Assembly (NCBI RefSeq): GCF_003696365.1
Contig: NZ_RFFM01000001.1
Location: 558,001-622,000, forward strand
Direction of reading: 5' to 3'
Source: Stutzerimonas zhaodongensis
Lineage (GTDB): Bacteria > Pseudomonadota > Gammaproteobacteria > Pseudomonadales > Pseudomonadaceae
Length of the DNA: 64,000 nt
Part shown: positions 27,458 through 38,460 of the stretch, piece by piece
Layout: each line of letters begins with the position of its first letter
How positions within the stretch are numbered: position 1 is the first letter of the stretch
The notes under the pieces: generated by a model
What the model was told of the DNA's origin: nothing
Database searches by the model: none
Seen by the model: only the letters and a program-made list of their open reading frames with translations
Position numbers and translations under genes: made by a program

Positions 27458-28345
27458 TCAACCCGATGCGGCTACAGCGATGGTTTTGATCCAGTCGCGC
27501 CAGCTGATCCGCTCTTCACGTACCACCCACTCATCCTGATGCGCAAAGCTTTCTGACAAACACAGGCCGCGCGTACTGGCGGGTACTGGCTGGCCCTTGC
27601 GCAAGGTGAGCAGCGCAGGCGTGGGTCGCCCCTGCTGGAGCGGAATCAGGTAGAGGTCAGGTCGGCTGCGCGACAACTCGGCGACCAGCTTGCCGTCCTC
27701 AAGACGCTCATCCACATGAAACAAGCTGAGCTCTCGGGTCTCCTTGGGTAGCTCGAGGCGCATGTCGTAGACCAGCTGCAGAGATGCGGTCGGCAGGTGG
27801 ACATAGGCTCGCGGCCGTTCCATGAGGGTCATCTGGCCGCATTGGATCGGCTTTGCTGAGCCTGAGAGCGACGCGAGGGTGAAATGCACAGCCTCACGGT
27901 AGCGAAGGCTGCTCTGGTAAGGCGCTGGCAGCCAGGTATCGCCAAAGCGTCCCGCCAGCCAGCCTTCGGGCGTTTCCAGCAGGCATTCTTCGGCGACCTC
28001 CTGAATGGCCGTCAGGAGCGGCAAGCTGAGTTCATGGGCCGGCACGTAGCCCGAGATGAGCTTGAGCACGACATCGCCACGATCCTGGCGTTGCTGGCGC
28101 ACCAACACCCAGTATTCCTGGCCTTGCCAGCTGAGCGTCAGGCGTACCGACACGCCAAGGTTGGCCAGCTCGATGTTGAAGCGAGTCGGGTCTTCGACGG
28201 CAACGGGCCGGCGCCGCTCCAGCATCTCGCTGAAGTTCAGGGGACGACCCAGGCTCTGGTAGCGCAGGCCTTCTGGGCTGGCTTCTACGAGGAGCGGTAA
28301 CGTCTTGAAAGCGGTAGGGTTCTTTCGAATCAGCACGCGCGGCAT
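27458..28345 (-). CDS. Conserved protein of unknown function (PA4993-like)
   Basis: 295 residues, same place as PA4993. Database entries of this family are often called metal ABC transporter ATPase, but I see no Walker A, signature or Walker B motif, so that name is not supported. The sequence has no signal peptide or membrane segment. It begins MPRVLIRKNPTAFKTLPLLVEAS, with PLNFSEMLERRRPV and a mid-section EVAEECLLETPEGWLAGRFGDTW. It is the last gene of a minus-strand group with the aldo/keto reductase and the oxidoreductase. The function is unknown. Confidence 0.7.
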   Translation of the reverse strand: MPRVLIRKNPTAFKTLPLLVEASPEGLRYQSLGRPLNFSEMLERRRPVAVEDPTRFNIELANLGVSVRLTLSWQGQEYWVLVRQQRQDRGDVVLKLISGYVPAHELSLPLLTAIQEVAEECLLETPEGWLAGRFGDTWLPAPYQSSLRYREAVHFTLASLSGSAKPIQCGQMTLMERPRAYVHLPTASLQLVYDMRLELPKETRELSLFHVDERLEDGKLVAELSRSRPDLYLIPLQQGRPTPALLTLRKGQPVPASTRGLCLSESFAHQDEWVVREERISWRDWIKTIAVAASG

Positions 28346-28384
28346 TCGGCTCCTCCTGGCAGTAGGCGGCCGTTTGGGCCGTAC

Positions 28385-29194
28385 TTATTGTTGTTGAGAT
28401 AAAACGGATGCGGCGGTAAGCACGTTATCTGACAAGTGTTGCGGGTTGATGGTGCCAATGATTGCTGCACCGACGCCGGGATGGGCGAATACCAGTTCAA
28501 AGCTGGCCCGCACCGGATCTTGGTCGGCGCGCAGGCAGGCATGACCGCTGGCCAAGGCCTTCTTCACCAGGATGCCCTTGGCATGCGCCTGCGCGTAGTC
28601 GAGGACCGGGCGCTCGCTTTGCTCGTTGAGGTTGTAGGTCACCATCGCGCAATCGCCTTCTTCGAGCGCGAACAGGCCGCCTTCGACTGTCTTGCCCGAT
28701 AAGCCGAAGCCGAGAATCTTGCCTTCGCGTTTAAGCTCGGCAAGGGTCTCGTAGACGCCGCTGTTGCGCAGAACCTCGACGTCACGCCCATCCGAATGGA
28801 CCAAGACCAGGTCTATGCGGTCGGTTTTGAGCCGCTCAAGGCTGCGGTCGATGGAAAAACGTGTGTGGGCAGCGGAGAAATCGAAGCGTGATTGGCCATC
28901 GATGAATTCCTCACCAACCTTACTGACAATAATCCAGTGGTCGCGCTGGCCCTTGAGTAGTGGCCCCAAGCGTTCCTCGCTGACGCCGTATGCCGGCGCG
29001 GTATCGATCAGGTTGATCCCCAGGTCGCGGGCCAGCTTCAACAACTGGCGCGCCTGCGCATCATCCGGAATGCGAAAACCAGTGGGATATTTCACACCCT
29101 GATCCCGGCCCAGCTTGACCGTGCCAAGCCCTAGCGGCGACACCTGCAGGCCTGTGCTTCCAAGCGGACGATGCATATCGTGCAAAGTCTTCAT
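28385..29194 (-). CDS. Aldo/keto reductase
   Basis: 269 residues from ATG 29194, which overlaps the TGA of the upstream oxidoreductase (TGATG). GTG 29197 would add one residue. It is an NADPH-dependent (beta/alpha)8 barrel with NLIDTAPAYGVSEERLG (catalytic Asp and Tyr), the lysine in IIVSKVG, HSDGRDVEVL near the catalytic His position, and VGAAIIGTINPQHL near the coenzyme site. The physiological substrate is unknown. It is equivalent to PA4992 and probably cotranscribed with the next gene upstream. Confidence 0.88.
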   Translation of the reverse strand: MKTLHDMHRPLGSTGLQVSPLGLGTVKLGRDQGVKYPTGFRIPDDAQARQLLKLARDLGINLIDTAPAYGVSEERLGPLLKGQRDHWIIVSKVGEEFIDGQSRFDFSAAHTRFSIDRSLERLKTDRIDLVLVHSDGRDVEVLRNSGVYETLAELKREGKILGFGLSGKTVEGGLFALEEGDCAMVTYNLNEQSERPVLDYAQAHAKGILVKKALASGHACLRADQDPVRASFELVFAHPGVGAAIIGTINPQHLSDNVLTAASVLSQQQ

Positions 29195-30366
29195 CACACC
29201 AAGCCTTCCCAGAATGGGCCAGTGATCGCTGGGCGGGGCAGCTCGGGTAACGGCTGATGCGATTGGGGTTCGATGCCATCCCGCGTCAGGGCCGCTTCGA
29301 CGCGATCCGCGAAATCGGGGGACAAGGCCAGCTTCGTTGGCCAGCCAACCAGAAGCCGACCCTGCTCGGCGAGAAAGGCGTTGTCTGGTCTGGCCAGCGC
29401 CGACTGCGCGGGCTCGGCTCGATCAATCCGCAGCGTCGCCCATTTGGCAGTGGTTAGGTCGATCCAGGGCACCAGTTCAGCCAACTCTTTCTTGGCAGCA
29501 GTGATCTGAGCCGCTTCGTCGCGCGCAACACCACTCGCTTCGGCCAGGTCGCCGCCCAGATACCACACCCACTCGCCGTCAGCGGAGGGGTGACTGGTAA
29601 CCGTAATGCGTGGCTTGGAGCCACCTCCGAGGCAATGCGCATAAAGTGGCTTGAGCGTTGGCGCCTTGACGATGACCATGTGCAGCGGACGCTTTTGCAT
29701 GGCTGGTTGGCCGAGGTTCAGGCCATTCAGCAGCTCGGCATTGCCAGCCCCGGCTGTCAGAACGATGCGCTGAGCGTTGATCGGGCGGGCGTCGACCATC
29801 AGCCCGGTGAGTTCGCCATTTTCTTGAAGCGGCTCGACCCGCTCAGCTTTCAGTAACCCAGGCCCGCCCAGCTCTGCCAGGCGTTCAATCAGGCTGGGCA
29901 CATCCAATACCAGTTCGCTGAGTCGATAGACCTTCCCTTTGAATCGCGGGTCCTGCAACGCTGGGGGGAGTTCGTTGCCCTTTACCTGACCGACACGTGA
30001 GCGCACCGCCTTGCTGGCAAAGAAGCTGGTGAGGTTGCCGGTCAGGGTGCCCGGCGACCATAGATAATGCGCGTCAGATAGAAGCCGCACGCCGGACAAG
30101 TCCAGTTCGCCGTTACCCTCAAGCGCTTCGCGCCAGCGACGTGGCATATCGGCGATGGCTTCCGATGCGCCAGTCAGTGCGCCGCTCAATGCGTATTTGG
30201 TGCCGCCGTGAATGATTCCTTGCGACTTGATGCTCTGACCACCGCCGAGTACGCCCTTGTCGACCAGCACCGTTGAATAGCCAAGCCGACGCATGCGAGC
30301 GTTCAGCCACAGGCCGGCTACGCCACCCCCTACGATCAGGATATCGGTGCTCAGGGATTCGGACAT
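29194..30366 (-). CDS. FAD-dependent oxidoreductase (DAO family)
   Basis: 390 residues with an N-terminal Rossmann dinucleotide site DILIVGGGVAGLWLNARMRR, then IKSQGIIHGG and later GRLLVGWPTKLALSPDFADRV as the C-terminal FAD contact. It resembles D-amino acid oxidase or glycerol-3-phosphate dehydrogenase-type flavoproteins, but the substrate is not evident. It is equivalent to PA4991. A GAGG lies 6 bp before the ATG on the minus strand. The stop overlaps the aldo/keto reductase start, so they form a coupled pair. Confidence 0.85.
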   Translation of the reverse strand: MSESLSTDILIVGGGVAGLWLNARMRRLGYSTVLVDKGVLGGGQSIKSQGIIHGGTKYALSGALTGASEAIADMPRRWREALEGNGELDLSGVRLLSDAHYLWSPGTLTGNLTSFFASKAVRSRVGQVKGNELPPALQDPRFKGKVYRLSELVLDVPSLIERLAELGGPGLLKAERVEPLQENGELTGLMVDARPINAQRIVLTAGAGNAELLNGLNLGQPAMQKRPLHMVIVKAPTLKPLYAHCLGGGSKPRITVTSHPSADGEWVWYLGGDLAEASGVARDEAAQITAAKKELAELVPWIDLTTAKWATLRIDRAEPAQSALARPDNAFLAEQGRLLVGWPTKLALSPDFADRVEAALTRDGIEPQSHQPLPELPRPAITGPFWEGLV

Positions 30367-30432
30367 GGAGGGGCCTCGTTGTGGAGTCAGGCGCGCAGTA
30401 TAACCGCTCGCCCAACAACGTCATTTGAGTGG

Positions 30433-30765
30433 CTAGTGGCCGGTGCTTTTGGAAAACATCTGGATCACAACGACGCCGGCGATGATCAGAGCCATGCCGA
30501 GCGCTGCAGGAAGGTCGAGTTTCTGTCCGTAGATCAGCGCCGCCGCAACGCTCACCAGGACAATGCCAAGACCCGCCCAAATCGCGTAGGCAATGCCGAC
30601 CGGGATGGTCTTGACCACCAACGCCAGCATCCAGAATGAAAGGCTGTAGCCGACGATTACGAGCATGAGCGGCAATGGGCGGCTGAACCCGGCGAGGGCC
30701 TTCATGGATGTTGTGGCAATCACTTCGGCGGCAATGGCGATGGCAAGATAGATGTAGCCAGTCAT
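30433..30765 (-). CDS. Small multidrug resistance (SMR) efflux protein
   Basis: 110 residues, four transmembrane helices. The SMR signature is plain: YIYLAIAIAAEVIATTSMKAL, with the essential Glu14 in helix 1, and TIPVGIAYAIWAGLGIV. It belongs to the EmrE/SugE group, exporting cationic drugs or guanidinium-type compounds by proton antiport. Which subtype cannot be settled by eye. GGAG stands 6 bp before ATG 30765. It is divergent from waaA and upstream of the oxidoreductase pair on the same strand. Confidence 0.92.
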   Translation of the reverse strand: MTGYIYLAIAIAAEVIATTSMKALAGFSRPLPLMLVIVGYSLSFWMLALVVKTIPVGIAYAIWAGLGIVLVSVAAALIYGQKLDLPAALGMALIIAGVVVIQMFSKSTGH

Positions 30766-30909
30766 AACGTCTCCGGTCGGATGCGTCGGAAAAGGTGCGC
30801 ACCGACCTCATTCGGCTTCATCGCGAGAACCAAGTTTCGGGGCGAGGTGCTTTTTTCGATAAGGCATCGCTGTGGTCGTCAGGTTGGTGCCTTGCTAAGC
30901 TCCGCGCCC

Positions 30910-32178
30910 ATGAATCGCATCCTTTATACCCTGCTGTTCCACCTCGCGTTGCCCCTGGTGGTTGTTCGCTTGCTTTGGCGTGCACGCCGAGCGCCGGCCT
31001 ATTCAAAGCGCATCGGCGAACGATTTGCGGCCGGAATCTCAGATTTGCAACCAGGCGGTATTTGGGTGCATGCAGTCTCAGTCGGCGAGAGCATCGCAGC
31101 CGCGCCGATGATCCGTGAGTTGATGGCTCAATATCCGCACTTGCCGATCACCGTTACCTGCATGACGCCGACCGGGTCGGAGCGGATCAAGGCGCTGTTT
31201 GGCAACGCTGTCCAGCATTGTTACTTGCCTTACGATCTGCCGTGGGCGGCGTCGCGCTTTTTGAATCGCGTGCAGCCTAAGTTGGCGGTGGTGATGGAGA
31301 CCGAGTTGTGGCCCAACCACCTCCATCAATGCGCGCGTCGTGGAGTTCCGGTGGCGCTGGCGAATGCCAGGCTTTCCGAGCGCTCTGCACGGGGGTATGC
31401 ACGATTTTCCCGGCTCACCGAACCGATGCTGGGTGAACTCAGCTTGATCGCCGCACAGACCGAGGTAGAAGCCGAGCGCTTTCGAAAACTTGGCGCCCGT
31501 GAGGCATGCGTTCAAGTAACCGGCTCGATTAAATTCGACCTGAGTATCGACCCTATGCTGCCGGAGCGTGCCGCGCAGCTGCGCGAGCGGTGGGGTGCAA
31601 CGGACAGGCCGATATGGATAGGCGCCAGCACCCACACCGGAGAAGACGAAATCTTGCTGGCTGCCCATCGGCTGCTGCTGGCTGATCGACCTGATGCTCT
31701 GTTTATCCTGGTCCCGCGTCATCCGGAGCGCTTCGGCTCGGTGCACGAGCTTTGTCGCAAGCAGGGGTTCGCCACTGTTAGACGGTCGCTTGATGAAACG
31801 CCGCGAGGCGAGACGCAGGTACTGCTAGGCGACACCATGGGTGAACTGCTGTTTCTGTTTGCGCTGGCCGACGTCGCCTTCGTTGGAGGTAGCCTGGTGC
31901 CAACAGGCGGGCACAACCTCCTCGAGCCAGCAGCGCTCGGCAAACCGGTACTGACAGGCCCGCATCTGTTCAATTTTCTGGATATCGCCGCACAACTGCG
32001 AGACGCCGGCGGACTGGTTGAAATCACCACCGCCCCGGAGCTGGCAGCAGAGATCAAATCCTTCTGGAACGATAACGGACGAACCAAGCAGGCGCGTGCG
32101 GCGGGATTGGCTGTGCTGCACAATAATCAAGGCGCATTGGGGCGCTTGTTAGCCGCCCTAGATGCATTGCTGCGCTAG
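30910..32178 (+). CDS. waaA: 3-deoxy-D-manno-octulosonic acid (Kdo) transferase
   Basis: Adds Kdo residues to lipid IVA at the inner membrane. The 422 residues from ATG 30910 (MNRILYTLLFHLALPLVV) match the family. The open frame extends upstream to 30781, but that part is not hydrophobic and overlaps the divergent promoter region. Motifs are the acceptor-domain WVHAVSVGE, VMETELWPN, VTGSIKFD and the C-terminal VGGSLVPTGGHNLLEPAALGKP. An N-terminal hydrophobic anchor is visible. The sites upstream include no strong Shine-Dalgarno. Confidence 0.95.
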   Translation: MNRILYTLLFHLALPLVVVRLLWRARRAPAYSKRIGERFAAGISDLQPGGIWVHAVSVGESIAAAPMIRELMAQYPHLPITVTCMTPTGSERIKALFGNAVQHCYLPYDLPWAASRFLNRVQPKLAVVMETELWPNHLHQCARRGVPVALANARLSERSARGYARFSRLTEPMLGELSLIAAQTEVEAERFRKLGAREACVQVTGSIKFDLSIDPMLPERAAQLRERWGATDRPIWIGASTHTGEDEILLAAHRLLLADRPDALFILVPRHPERFGSVHELCRKQGFATVRRSLDETPRGETQVLLGDTMGELLFLFALADVAFVGGSLVPTGGHNLLEPAALGKPVLTGPHLFNFLDIAAQLRDAGGLVEITTAPELAAEIKSFWNDNGRTKQARAAGLAVLHNNQGALGRLLAALDALLR

Positions 32179-32326
32179 ACAGGTGCATCAGCGCCGAACA
32201 GGTTCGTAGCCGACATCTGTTGACCCTGCTGATAGCAAGCACGCTGCGCTTTTCTGTCGAACCGGCCTTTGAGGCGCGTCCGGCAATGGCCGAGTTGCCA
32301 TCATTTCCGACTGGTGCCGCCTGCTG

Positions 32327-33778
32327 TCAGTCCACCCGAACAGGTTGCCCGAAATTTTCCGAAAGATCCGGTGGCAGGAAATCCGTGTCCGGGTCGTAGT
32401 CGGCCTTCAGGTAGCGTTGCAGGTCTTCCAGATCGCCGGGGTTGAGCGTGCCGGCAGCTTGCTTCAAGCGCAGGCTGTCGAGGATGTAGTCATAGCGCGC
32501 GTTGTTGTAGTCGCGCACTGCCGCGAACAGGCGGCGTTGGGTGTCTAGCACGTCGACGATGTTGCGCGTGCCGACCTGATACCCGATATCCGTGGCTTCC
32601 AGAGCGCTCTGGTTGGAAATGATCGATTGCCGGCGCGCTTGCACTTGCTCCACGTCGGTGTTTACGGCGCGGTGCAGGTTGCGGGTGGACTCGACAACCT
32701 GACGACGCAGGCTTTCGCGCTGTTGTTCGGTCTGGGTCAGCTGGTAGAAGGCTTCACGTCCTTGTGAGCTCGTCAGGCCTCCGCTGTAGAGGGGAATGTT
32801 CAGTTGCAGGCCAATGCTGCGCTGTTCGACATCGCCGGTATAGCGGGGTATCCCGCCCACGGCCTCGCTGCCGGTATTGGTAAAGCCGAGGCTGTCGTTG
32901 TCGCCCTTGCTATAGCGCGCCACGGCATCCAGCGTCGGCGCATGACCGGCGCGGCGCTGACGGAGAGTCTCTTCGGCCGCACTGACGGCCTGGTTGCTGA
33001 CCAGCAGATCGAGGTTCTGGCGGGTTGCCGTGTCGACCCAGGCGCTGGCGTCGTTAGGTACAGGGGGAAGAACCGGCAAGCTGTGTTCGACGCCTTCCAG
33101 TGCAAGGTATTCGCGGTTGGTGAGCGTGAACAGCGCCTGGAAGGAATCGTCCACCTGACGTTGAGCCAATAGCCGGTTGGCGCGTGCGGTGTCGAATCCT
33201 GCCTGGGCTTCAAGCACGTCGGTGCGATCCGATAGGCCTACTTCGAAACGCTCGTCTGCCTGATCGAGTTGACGCTGAAATGCCGATTCCTCTGCCTTGG
33301 CGGCCGCGAGATTGTCCTGCGCCCGCAGTACTGCAAAGTAGGCTTGAGCGGTCAGGCGTATGAGGTCCTGTTCGGCGATCGAATACTGCAGCGCCGCTTG
33401 TTCGCTGATGGCCTCGGCCGCTTGTAGCTGGAACCAGCGATCGGCGCGAAAGATCGGTTGGCTCAGGGTGGCCTGGTAGACGGTACCGCTGCGATTGAGC
33501 GATCGTGAGCCCATGCTGGTATCGACGTCGGTCTCCGTGTTGCTGGCTTCGGCGCTCGCGCTGAGATTGGGCAGCAATCCGGCGCGTGCCTGGGGCACGA
33601 TCTCCTGAACCGCCTTGAACTGAGCGCGGGCCGCGGCGAGATCGGCATTGTTCGCGACTGCTTGCCGGTACACGCTGATCAGATCGGTACGGGCAGAAAG
33701 TGGGGGTGCTGTCTCGGCCCAGGTCAGCCCCGACGAGGCAGCGGTGACGGCGAGTGCTAACGTGAGTCTGCGCAGCAT
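32327..33778 (-). CDS. tolC: TolC family outer membrane efflux channel
   Basis: 483 residues from ATG 33778 with a signal peptide (MLRRLTLALAVTAASSGLTWA, cleavage near residue 21) and AGGGA 9 bp upstream. The body is two repeated outer membrane factor halves with long coiled helices: SVYRQAVANNADLAAARAQF, LPNLSASAEASNTE and VGTRNIVDVLDTQRRLF. It would form a trimeric exit duct for type I secretion or RND/MFS pumps. No pump genes are adjacent, so it likely works with partners encoded elsewhere. It is equivalent to PA4974 and faces waaA convergently. Confidence 0.93.
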   Translation of the reverse strand: MLRRLTLALAVTAASSGLTWAETAPPLSARTDLISVYRQAVANNADLAAARAQFKAVQEIVPQARAGLLPNLSASAEASNTETDVDTSMGSRSLNRSGTVYQATLSQPIFRADRWFQLQAAEAISEQAALQYSIAEQDLIRLTAQAYFAVLRAQDNLAAAKAEESAFQRQLDQADERFEVGLSDRTDVLEAQAGFDTARANRLLAQRQVDDSFQALFTLTNREYLALEGVEHSLPVLPPVPNDASAWVDTATRQNLDLLVSNQAVSAAEETLRQRRAGHAPTLDAVARYSKGDNDSLGFTNTGSEAVGGIPRYTGDVEQRSIGLQLNIPLYSGGLTSSQGREAFYQLTQTEQQRESLRRQVVESTRNLHRAVNTDVEQVQARRQSIISNQSALEATDIGYQVGTRNIVDVLDTQRRLFAAVRDYNNARYDYILDSLRLKQAAGTLNPGDLEDLQRYLKADYDPDTDFLPPDLSENFGQPVRVD

Positions 33779-33813
33779 GTGCGTCTTTCCCTGAAGCGAA
33801 GTGATGGGCAAGG

Positions 33814-33930
33814 CTATGCCCGGTCACCCAGGCGGTCAAGGCGCATGAGCAGGGTGTTCAAGACGTCGATAACGGCGATCTGGCAGTAGCCCATCGTGAC
33901 CCGACGGTCGCCCCGCTCGAGCGTCGTCAT
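33814..33930 (-). CDS. Candidate 38-codon small ORF upstream of tolC
   Basis: ATG 33930 to TAG 33814 encodes 38 residues (begins MTTLERGDRRVTMGY). A GGGA lies about 5 bp upstream of the ATG. It ends 36 bp before the tolC start, and GGGCA/TGCCC just at its end could form a small hairpin. Nothing in the sequence identifies a function. It could be a leader peptide, but an ORF of this size arises easily by chance in GC-rich DNA. Confidence 0.2.
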   Translation of the reverse strand: MTTLERGDRRVTMGYCQIAVIDVLNTLLMRLDRLGDRA

Positions 33931-33967
33931 GGTATTCCCATGAAGTCTTGATTAGACTCGTTCCCGT

Positions 33968-36054
<2,087 letters not shown>

Positions 36055-36078
36055 ACCGCAACGGCGCAATGCACGGCT

Positions 36079-36094
36079 TCGACCGCAGGGTCGA
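36079..36094. terminator. Weak hairpin downstream of thiC
   Basis: TCGACC / GGTCGA with loop GCAG makes a 6 bp stem 25 bp after the thiC stop. No U run follows directly. It is a possible transcript end for thiC but not a strong one. The rest of the 232 bp gap up to 36286 shows no gene; a second hairpin is at 36241-36258. Confidence 0.3.
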
Positions 36095-36240
36095 GACCGT
36101 CCTTACCATTGGTTGCTTATCGGTAAATCGACTGAGGCGTGAACTGCCTTGTTGACCTTTGCTTTGCATGGAAGGGGCCGTGCTCGGCGAGCTACTTCCA
36201 GGCGCTATGAAGGGCTGTAACCTCTTTACATGCACCGCGC

Positions 36241-36258
36241 GCCCGCAATGCTGCGGGC
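36241..36258. terminator. Hairpin between thiC and the convergent lipoprotein gene
   Basis: GCCCGCA / TGCGGGC with loop ATGC is a perfect 7 bp stem about 29 bp beyond the end of the convergent lipoprotein gene. No U tract is adjacent on either strand. A bidirectional transcript end is plausible. Confidence 0.4.
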
Positions 36259-36286
36259 TAAAGCCTGATACCGCCGCTTCGATCAT

Positions 36287-37015
36287 CTATTGCAAATAAG
36301 CGGGCTTTAGTATCCCGCTGAGCTCGCTATGAGGGATCTCCAGCTCCGGATGGCCGCTTGAATACGGTGCAATGCTATAGACGTCATATTTGAGAAGCAC
36401 CTTGTCGCGCAGCAGTGCGATATTTCTGGTCCGCTGGAAGGGCCATTGCCGTGCGAAGCTTGCGTCGTGTTCGTTCTCCACTAGCCATTGTTGATGAGCG
36501 CTTGCAGCAGCGCGCCAAAACGCTCCTTCCTTACCCGGCAGCAGTATGTCCGCCAGCTGCAGTTCGCGACCCTGCTCCCGGTCATAGTTGATGAACCCGC
36601 GACCTGGCATGCCGTGGGCACCGCCAGTATGCAGGTAGCTCGATAGCTCGACGACCAGAAGCGAACCATGCTGTTCACGCAGTTTGGCTTGCAGGTAGCT
36701 GCTCCAGCCTGGTTCGGCTTGGCGCAGAAACTCCTCCTGATAGCTTTCAAGCGTAGCGGGAATGGTGGCATCGGGACTGTTGATGGTCATCTTGCGCAAA
36801 CGCTGGTCGATGAGGGCGTTGAGCGCAGGTTCCGACTCGAACAGCTGGGTATCGATGTTGACCAACGGGCAGCGTTCGTCCGTTTCAGGGCAGCCGGCCG
36901 GACGCTGCTCGCTGAGGACTTGTTTGACCTCAACGGGCGGCTCACCGCCAAAGTGCTGGCATGCGCTGATGAGCAGGCTAAGCGAGATCAGAGCTAAGGA
37001 CTGGCGTATGGACAT
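36287..37015 (-). CDS. Lipoprotein with DUF3298/RsiV-like domain
   Basis: 242 residues from ATG 37015 (MSIRQSLALISLSLLISACQHF). The lipobox LISAC with a following Gln (not Asp at +2) predicts an outer membrane lipoprotein. The body has SYLHTGGAHGMPGRGFINYD and a C-terminal IAPYSSGHPELEIPHSEL, which is the DUF4163/DUF3298 signature region. Longer upstream starts are rejected because the signal peptide begins here. It is equivalent to PA4972. The function is not known; it faces nudF divergently over 229 bp. Confidence 0.8.
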   Translation of the reverse strand: MSIRQSLALISLSLLISACQHFGGEPPVEVKQVLSEQRPAGCPETDERCPLVNIDTQLFESEPALNALIDQRLRKMTINSPDATIPATLESYQEEFLRQAEPGWSSYLQAKLREQHGSLLVVELSSYLHTGGAHGMPGRGFINYDREQGRELQLADILLPGKEGAFWRAAASAHQQWLVENEHDASFARQWPFQRTRNIALLRDKVLLKYDVYSIAPYSSGHPELEIPHSELSGILKPAYLQ

Positions 37016-37244
37016 AGGTGATTTCACGGCTCTAGTGGTGGCGGCTGAGGGGTTTCGAGTGCTGGCAGGAAATGAAGTTCGTAAACAGGGGTTGAGCAAT
37101 TTTTCCGGATGCGAGTGGTCTGCAAAGGGCTGCGCCTGAGCAAACGGCGCGCTAGGATGGCATTAGAGAAACCGCTCACGTCGTGACGGTTGCAGCCTTT
37201 TCCTGCGTCCTGGGTGCAGGAACAAACCGATATGTGAGTAGTTC

Positions 37245-37862
37245 ATGAACGATATTTTCCAAGCCGGCGCCGACGATGTCGAGATCATCCAGCGTGAGCG
37301 CTGCTTCAGCGGGTTTTATAACCTTGACCGGTTCCGTCTTCGCCATCGTCTGTTTAGGGGCGGCATGGGCGCGGAGATCGAGCGTGAATTGTTCGTGCGC
37401 CATGATGCAGTCTGCGTGCTGCCGTACGATCCACAGCGTGACGAAGTGGTGCTGGTCGAGCAGTTTCGTGTGGGAGCCATGGCCCATGGCGACAACCCCT
37501 GGTTGGTGGAAACGGTAGCCGGCCTGATCGACAAGGATGAGCAGCCCGAAGAAGTGGCGCGCCGGGAATCGATTGAAGAAGCCGGCCTCGAGCTCGGCGA
37601 ACTCTGGCCGGTGTCGGTTTACTATCCGTCCCCCGGCGGCAGCACCGAACGCATTCATTTGTATGTCGGACGTTGCAGCAGCATCAATGCTGGCGGCGTA
37701 TTCGGCCTTGAGGAGGAGGGCGAAGATATCCGTGCAGCGGTGTGGTCACTGGATAATGCACTGCAGGCTTTGCGCGACGGCCGCATCGACAATGCGGCGA
37801 CTATCATTGCCCTGCAGTGGCTGGCCTTGAACCGCGACGAAATCCGGGAGGCATGGATATGA
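37245..37862 (+). CDS. nudF: ADP-ribose pyrophosphatase (Nudix)
   Basis: 205 residues, hydrolyses ADP-ribose to AMP and ribose 5-phosphate. The Nudix box is complete: GLIDKDEQPEEVARRESIEEAGL, matching GX5EX7REUXEEXGU. It begins MNDIFQAGADDVEIIQRERCFSG as in E. coli NudF-type enzymes. Its TGA overlaps the start of the DUF1249-like gene (ATGA) and GGGAGG near the end serves as that gene's ribosome site. It is equivalent to PA4971. Confidence 0.93.
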   Translation: MNDIFQAGADDVEIIQRERCFSGFYNLDRFRLRHRLFRGGMGAEIERELFVRHDAVCVLPYDPQRDEVVLVEQFRVGAMAHGDNPWLVETVAGLIDKDEQPEEVARRESIEEAGLELGELWPVSVYYPSPGGSTERIHLYVGRCSSINAGGVFGLEEEGEDIRAAVWSLDNALQALRDGRIDNAATIIALQWLALNRDEIREAWI

Positions 37863-38305
37863 GGCGAACCCGCGAGCGGTATCGCGTCGACCTGCTTGAA
37901 TTGCAGTCGGCATGCGAAGCCAACTACCTGCGGCTGATGCGGTTGCTGCCTGAGATGCGCAACCGGCCAGATACACGCCGCATCGCTATGAGCCAGGGTG
38001 ACCGGCTCCTGGGAGTGCTGGTCCTCAAAGTTATCGAATCCTGTCCCTACACCACGACCGTACAGATCAGTCAGCAGGATTGTCTGCCCTGGTTGCCGGT
38101 CCCGCAGATGGATGTGCGTGTCTATCATGATGCACGGATGGCTGAAGTGATAAGTGCCGAGCATGCTCGGCGCTTCCGCGGCATCTATAGCTATCCCAAC
38201 GCGCAGATGCATCAGCCCGACGAGAAAAACCAGCTCAACCTCTTCTTGGGCGAGTGGCTTGGCCATTGCCTGGCGTGCGGCCATGAACTCGAGCCCGTGG
38301 TATAG
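37859..38305 (+). CDS. DUF1249 family protein
   Basis: 148 residues. ATG 37859 overlaps the nudF stop in ATGA and has GGGAGG (37846-37851) 7 bp upstream; the in-frame ATG at 37853 has the ribosome site too close. It has RYRVDLLELQSACEANYLRL, YTTTVQISQQD and a C-terminal YPNAQMHQPDEKNQLNLFLGEWL. The family is equivalent to E. coli YqiB and is usually next to nudF and cpdA. The molecular function is not known; coupling with nudF suggests related metabolism. Confidence 0.85.
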   Translation: MRRTRERYRVDLLELQSACEANYLRLMRLLPEMRNRPDTRRIAMSQGDRLLGVLVLKVIESCPYTTTVQISQQDCLPWLPVPQMDVRVYHDARMAEVISAEHARRFRGIYSYPNAQMHQPDEKNQLNLFLGEWLGHCLACGHELEPVV

Positions 38306-38460
38306 GCAAAAGAGATAAGCATCGTCCGCGATACTGGCGTTATGCTATGCGATCGTGGCGCTCCCAGCCGGTTCTGTGATGCAAGCCCGCATCGCGCGGT
38401 TTACCCCTGCAACTGACAGCCACCATAATTCTTCTGCGATTTCGCCAAAGGAGACGGGTC

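Noticed and set aside
27458..28345. Metal ABC transporter ATPase annotation for the PA4993-like gene
   Set aside because: No Walker A, signature or Walker B motif can be found in the translation, so the label is unsupported.
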